Of a DNA stretch of 64,000 nt, positions 60,061 through 64,000 are shown in pieces. The DNA lies in assembly GCA_003342895.1 (NCBI GenBank), contig PTFA01000005.1, forward strand, positions 3,283,988 through 3,347,987. Direction: 5' to 3'. The position numbers and the translations under genes were made by a program. The notes under the pieces are model-generated. The model did not search any database, was not told where the DNA came from, and saw only the letters and a list, made by a program, of their open reading frames with translations. Within the stretch, counting starts at the first letter, position 1, and every line of letters begins with the position of its first letter. The DNA is from Casuarius casuarius (Eukaryota; Chordata; Aves; Casuariiformes; Casuariidae).

Positions 60061-60064
60061 GCCT

Positions 60065-61200
60065 TCAAAGATAGGTAACCAGACCAATGAAGCAAAACCA
60101 GCAAAACGTTAGACTAAATACTTGAAATACCTTTTCCTTTTTAATGATGATAGAACAATACTATCATATATACCACTACAGACCAGGATATCAGCAAACC
60201 ATTCTGCATACCTAGTTCTGAAGAAAGGGGCACCAAAGCAGTGTTTCTTGCTCTATCTCATGTCCATCTCATACGGACAGTCTGGGCGCAGCTCCACCTT
60301 TGCCATCAGAGTGCTTGATTTTTCTTGCAGAGATTCCTATTTTCTTCAATTTGGCATGCTGCAGACCACCCACCACAGGGCAGGAACTTGCTGTAACAAA
60401 ACTTCATGAGATACCTTATGGAAGGGGAAGTTGATACTTATGTCACAAAATTAACATAGTTGATTTTACCCACTTGCACTCCATAGATTTCATTCACTCA
60501 TGCTCTCATACCCACATGATGGGTATGTCCAGATGTGTGTGCCCAAGTGGTGTGGCAAGGACATTTGTGTGTGATGTGGAAGACAAGGGACTCTGGCTAT
60601 TGAATCCTCATCATGTGTATTGGGCTGTGTGATTGGTGTCAGTGAGCTGTTTTTCCAGTCAGGTCTTTTATACCCTCTGGAGACATACTTACTATGGCAT
60701 GATCCTTTTACTCCAGACTTTTGCTTTCTTCAGTTTCCATAACCTTTAGATGCATTTGCTACTGCTCTTTTGTTTCCTCCTCATGAGCTGGAGTCTGTCT
60801 TATGGTTGGACTAGGGAGAAAGGGATGGTCTGTGTGATGGCCTGCAACCTTGTTGCCATAACTGTGTTGTCAGAGTGCAGGGTCTTCCCCACACAAGTCC
60901 TCTGTGCTGTGGTCCTATGAGAGAGCAAGTCTTCTGGGCCCCACAGAAACATGTTCCTCAATTTTCTAGCTATGAACTGTGTTGCTACTTATCAGTACAG
61001 GCGGTTCTTCTAATTCTTTTTCTACTTATGGTGCTTACACATACTTTCATTCATACCAGTCTTAATATTTCTATTACAGATCTGTAAAGGCAGCTATTTC
61101 TATTCTCTTCAGATATATTTGCTAATCAAGTTAACATAGCTAATTCTCTTCAGACGCAGATTGACATTGTTTTGAGGCATGGTCTCTGCANGATGTTTTT
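60065..61200 (-). repeat. Retroviral 5' LTR (minus strand)
   Basis: Direct-repeat partner of 54838-56280. Shared blocks: 60178-60320 (ACAGACCAGGATATCA, CCTAGTTCTGAAGAAAGGGG, ATCTCATACGGACAGTCTGG), 60318-60340 (CTTGCAGAGATT), 60500-60560 (CTCATACCCACATGATGGG, ATGTGTGTGCCCAAG), 60604-60612 (AATCCTCATCA-like) and 61055-61070 (CATACCAGTCTTAA). The exact edges and target-site duplications could not be fixed by eye. Confidence 0.7.
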
Positions 61201-61209
61201 CTAGGCTTG

Positions 61210-61400
61210 GTTCAAGATATCCCTAATACCTTCTTGATCACATACATACTCTTACTTCTGGATTCCCAGATTTCTCAGGTTTCCCTGGAAATTCATATTA
61301 CATGGCNGTATTAAGATAAATATATGTACATAGAGATACATATACCTATATGTACATAGAGAGTCTTTCTAACAACTTGTTGATTACTTCTATCTAAATA
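61210..61400 (-). repeat. Outer copy of the displaced LTR segment
   Basis: Partner of 55106-55255. It continues into an internal short repeat in which TATATGTACATAGAGA occurs twice (from about 61319 and 61350). It may be the true outer (U3) end of the 5' LTR, or a separate element next to it. Confidence 0.6.
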
Positions 61401-61410
61401 CTGGTATAGG

Positions 61411-63199
61411 TTTTTATGGTTTATTTTGTTGTTTTCAGATTCTAATGCAGTGACTTTCTGCTTTTGGGGAGGGGAGGGGTTTCCAAATAGGGCCATGGTA
61501 ATAGTGATCAAGCTACTGTTTTCGCTACTGATTTGTTCCATCACTGCTTTTTAAAATATGCACCTTATTTCTCATTTGTACTGGTCTAGCCTTAACTTAT
61601 GTTTCTCTTTTGCATTAAGTAGTTCTTGTTGCATGGTGTTTTCTACCCTTGAAATGGGTCTTCAACTTTTGTTAAATGATACCTCTTTTTTGATAGACAA
61701 ACTAGTAAAGGCTCTTTGTGATTGAAATAAAATGTAAATAGGCTATAAGTGGTCATTCCTATAAACAGAAATGAAAGGGCAGAAATGTGTTCCCCTTGTG
61801 CAATTTGAAAGGTAGTTCTAGTTCAATTTTACTTAGTGCAACAGAAAATTGGTGTGTTTTGGNTTCCCCCCCNCACACACACACTTGACACAGCAGTTTA
61901 GTCACAATATAACTGAAAAGAGTCCACAGCATTGAAGTTTAAGCTACACTGAAAGTTTATCTGTATAGCTTTCATATGGAGTTCCTGCTGTTTAAAAGGC
62001 TGGTTTATAGACCTTTCTTCCAGAGGGGTAATGGTCAAAGGAGCTGGCAGTCACTAGACCTGAGTGATTCTCAGCCTCCTGGAGGAGGCTTGGCCAGGTC
62101 CATGCTGAAGCAGGCTGGTAGCTACCATGCAGTGCTGCTCCTGCTGAAAGATGTTGAGTGGGTAATGTGTTTCTGAGTCCTTAACTCTGCTATTTTTCAT
62201 AGCAAGAAATCACTGTTCCTAAAACTACATTGTTGACCCATCTACAAAGTAGCTAAAAAGTGATTGTTTCATGAAAAGCATTTGTTAGAGGTGTACATTT
62301 CTCTGCCACCATTTAAAATCTTTTCAGTGGGGACATGTTTCCATCCCTTCATGTTATTAAAACTGCTGAATAATTATTAGTTATAACTTTTGCAACAATT
62401 TGATTTCCTGGATAATGCAGGATATATGCAATCTTGCTTTATGCTGAGTGCACAACCTCAGTCTGAACAATAGCAAATGTTACGGTGGTATCTCAAGATG
62501 AAATCTGAACCATTTCTCCATGGTTATTTTCAGTGCTTTTTGTCCTGAGAAGCCTGGCTCATCAGTACTTTCACCAAATTTCATTATTCTTTTTCTATGG
62601 AATACAGGTCATCTTTGTACTCTGACCTTTCCAAAACCCCGTACCTTCCTCCATGATGTTTTACGGAAGTTGGAGACCTAGATCTCTGGTTTTGTTTCCA
62701 AATATGCCTATTCTTTGCAACCAAAGGTTGCTGTGTGCTGTCATTCTAATATTATTGGTATTCTACATTGTTTTGGCAAGGTCAGCAGTGAAACATGATT
62801 ATCTTGGGATCTAATGAAATAGTTTCCTGTCTTCTGTAATTCTCCCCATGGTTCAGACATTTAACCTTTTGACCCAATGGGACTGGCTTCCTAATAAATA
62901 CTCTGCTATGACAGCAGGTCTGTCTCAATTGTTTGCTGCATTTTCAAAAAGTCAAGTATTTTAAACATTTTTACACTTCATTTTCTTTTCCCCCATGATC
63001 TCTTTGTATCACAGCTCAGTAAACCTAAGTATGTGTTAGACTTTTGAGTCTTGCATAGTATCTGTACAGATTTTAATGAATTATGGCATGCCAGTTAATA
63101 TCTGGGAGAACTTTTCACTGGCACAGATTCAAATATTTTCTGTGAGACTACATCATGAGTTCTTTTATTCCATTTTTATTTTTTATCACCTCTCTGTAT
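61411..63199. other. Non-coding; short C/CA simple repeat
   Basis: Seven C, an N, then (CA)n at 61866-61884. Otherwise unique sequence without recognised genes. Confidence 0.6.
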
Positions 63200-63221
63200 T
63201 AGCACATGTATACATGTGCTA
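63200..63221. other. 22-bp perfect palindrome
   Basis: The 20-bp core AGCACATGTATACATGTGCT at 63201-63220 equals its own reverse complement, and the flanking T and A extend it to 22 bp. It contains CACATG/CATGTG (E-box) half-sites and a central TATA. Confidence 0.9.
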
Positions 63222-63540
63222 CATGTACAATCAGGGCTGTGTAAGTGGTGGAGTTCACCCAGATCTGGCCATGATGAGGTTCCAGATATTTGCTCTCTCT
63301 CACTTCACCTTTCTTCTGATCTCTCTGGAAGCGATTTCAGTATGGTTCTGCAGTTCTCAGCAGCAAAATGGCATGCCTCGTGTGACTGGCCCAGTGGAGC
63401 TGCAGCACTGCTCCTACTGAACAGACCTTCAGAAAATTGCTTGGAATGTGTTGGCAAAAATGGATCGAATAGCCCTGAAATAAACCTATGAGTTACTATT
63501 TTCAAAGCAACCGAAGGGGTTTGGAAAGTGTGTTGTGTGT

Positions 63541-63541
<1 letters not shown>

Positions 63542-63610
<69 letters not shown>
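63542..63610. repeat. Poly-T tract, 69 nt
   Basis: Uninterrupted T from 63542 to 63610, preceded by a GTGTGTTGTGTGTG stretch. On the minus strand it is a 69-nt A-run that could be the tail of a retro-insertion whose body would lie at 63611 onward. No element body is recognised there. Confidence 0.95.
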
Positions 63611-63614
<4 letters not shown>

Positions 63615-64000
63615 CAAAAATCCATCTACATTTCCTGGTGTGTTCTGAGATAATCAACAGTGGTGTATGTGTGTTTGTGTATATACACAACACATTATGT
63701 CTTGATGCTATCTGTGTAATAAACAGCAGTGACATGATGAGTTGTTTGTCTTTTTTCTTTAAACTCTGTCCTAATCCATTTCTCTTAAGATATATAATAG
63801 TCTAAGCCTCTGGATTCTGTATGTTGCTCACCTTTTTTATTTTGTAGGATGGCAGCTTAATACTGAAAATTTAATAAAAATATTCTGTCCATTCTTTCAC
63901 TTTTTTCTTCCTTCTAAGCCATGATTTTATAAAATCTCTCTATTGCTCCCAGTAAAATGTGTTAGCAGTTTATGGAGGTTTGCAATTCATCCTGTAAAAG
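63611..64000. other. Non-coding, nothing recognised
   Basis: AT-rich sequence to the window end with no identified gene or repeat family. Confidence 0.6.

Larger units (their letters stand above)
54838..61410 (-). mobile_element. Endogenous retrovirus, old and inactive (minus strand)
   Basis: Two long related flanks (54838-56280 and 60065-61200) are in direct orientation and enclose about 3.8 kb that carries a retroviral reverse-transcriptase remnant on the minus strand. The flanks share the 16-bp ACAGACCAGGATATCA (54928-54943, 60178-60193) and a series of further blocks in the same order, so they are read as LTRs. The minus orientation puts the 5' LTR at 60-61.4 kb and the 3' LTR at 54.8-56.3 kb. 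LTR divergence is high, so the insertion is old. The internal region is too short for complete gag, pol and env, and is full of stops. Class is undetermined: possibly class III/ERV-L-like, but motifs are too worn. Confidence 0.75.

Noticed and set aside
63488..63805. Frames encoding long poly-Phe or poly-Lys
   Set aside because: Produced by the 69-nt poly-T; not a protein.

Overview
This window looks like bird (avian) nuclear DNA with no confidently identifiable protein-coding gene. It is AT-rich, has short poly-A/poly-T tracts and simple repeats throughout, and carries single N calls plus one 5-N gap, as in a draft vertebrate assembly. The bird assignment rests mainly on an antisense CR1 LINE 3' end at 33940-34482 of the type abundant in birds. 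An older CR1/L3-type LINE at about 21470-24280, of the kind shared with turtles and crocodilians, agrees with this. No open reading frame exceeds about 140 codons, and none carries a domain I recognise apart from fragments of transposable elements. The window is therefore most likely a gene desert or the inside of a very long intron.

Layout. 1-21 kb: unique AT-rich sequence with decayed ancient SINE/LINE scraps (MIR-like at 362-420, an amniote repeat tail at 4790-4890, a LINE reverse-transcriptase scrap at 5870-6020, a second repeat tail at 16895-17035, MIR-like at 20930-21010). It also holds a block at 6835-7225 that resembles a conserved non-coding element and an isolated TATA box at 13971. 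21.5-24.3 kb: a nearly full-length but broken CR1-type LINE on the + strand, with a later tandem duplication inside its reverse transcriptase. 24.3-33 kb: mostly unique sequence, with a GC/CpG-rich patch at 30120-30345 followed by a MIR-like SINE. 33-43 kb: two exon-like intervals on opposite strands, a small signal-peptide-like ORF and the avian CR1 3' end. 43-54.8 kb: unique sequence, simple repeats and two weak SINE scraps. 54.8-61.4 kb: an old, inactivated endogenous retrovirus on the minus strand, with two diverged LTRs, a coiled-coil-like leader region, and a reverse transcriptase remnant that lacks its catalytic block, RNase H and integrase. 61.4-64 kb: a 22-bp perfect palindrome and a 69-nt poly-T.

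No operon, CRISPR array, tRNA, rRNA or recognisable microRNA was found. The best leads are the rearranged retroviral LTRs, the enhancer-like blocks and the exon-like intervals. All of the last two kinds need cross-species alignment or RNA data before they can be believed.
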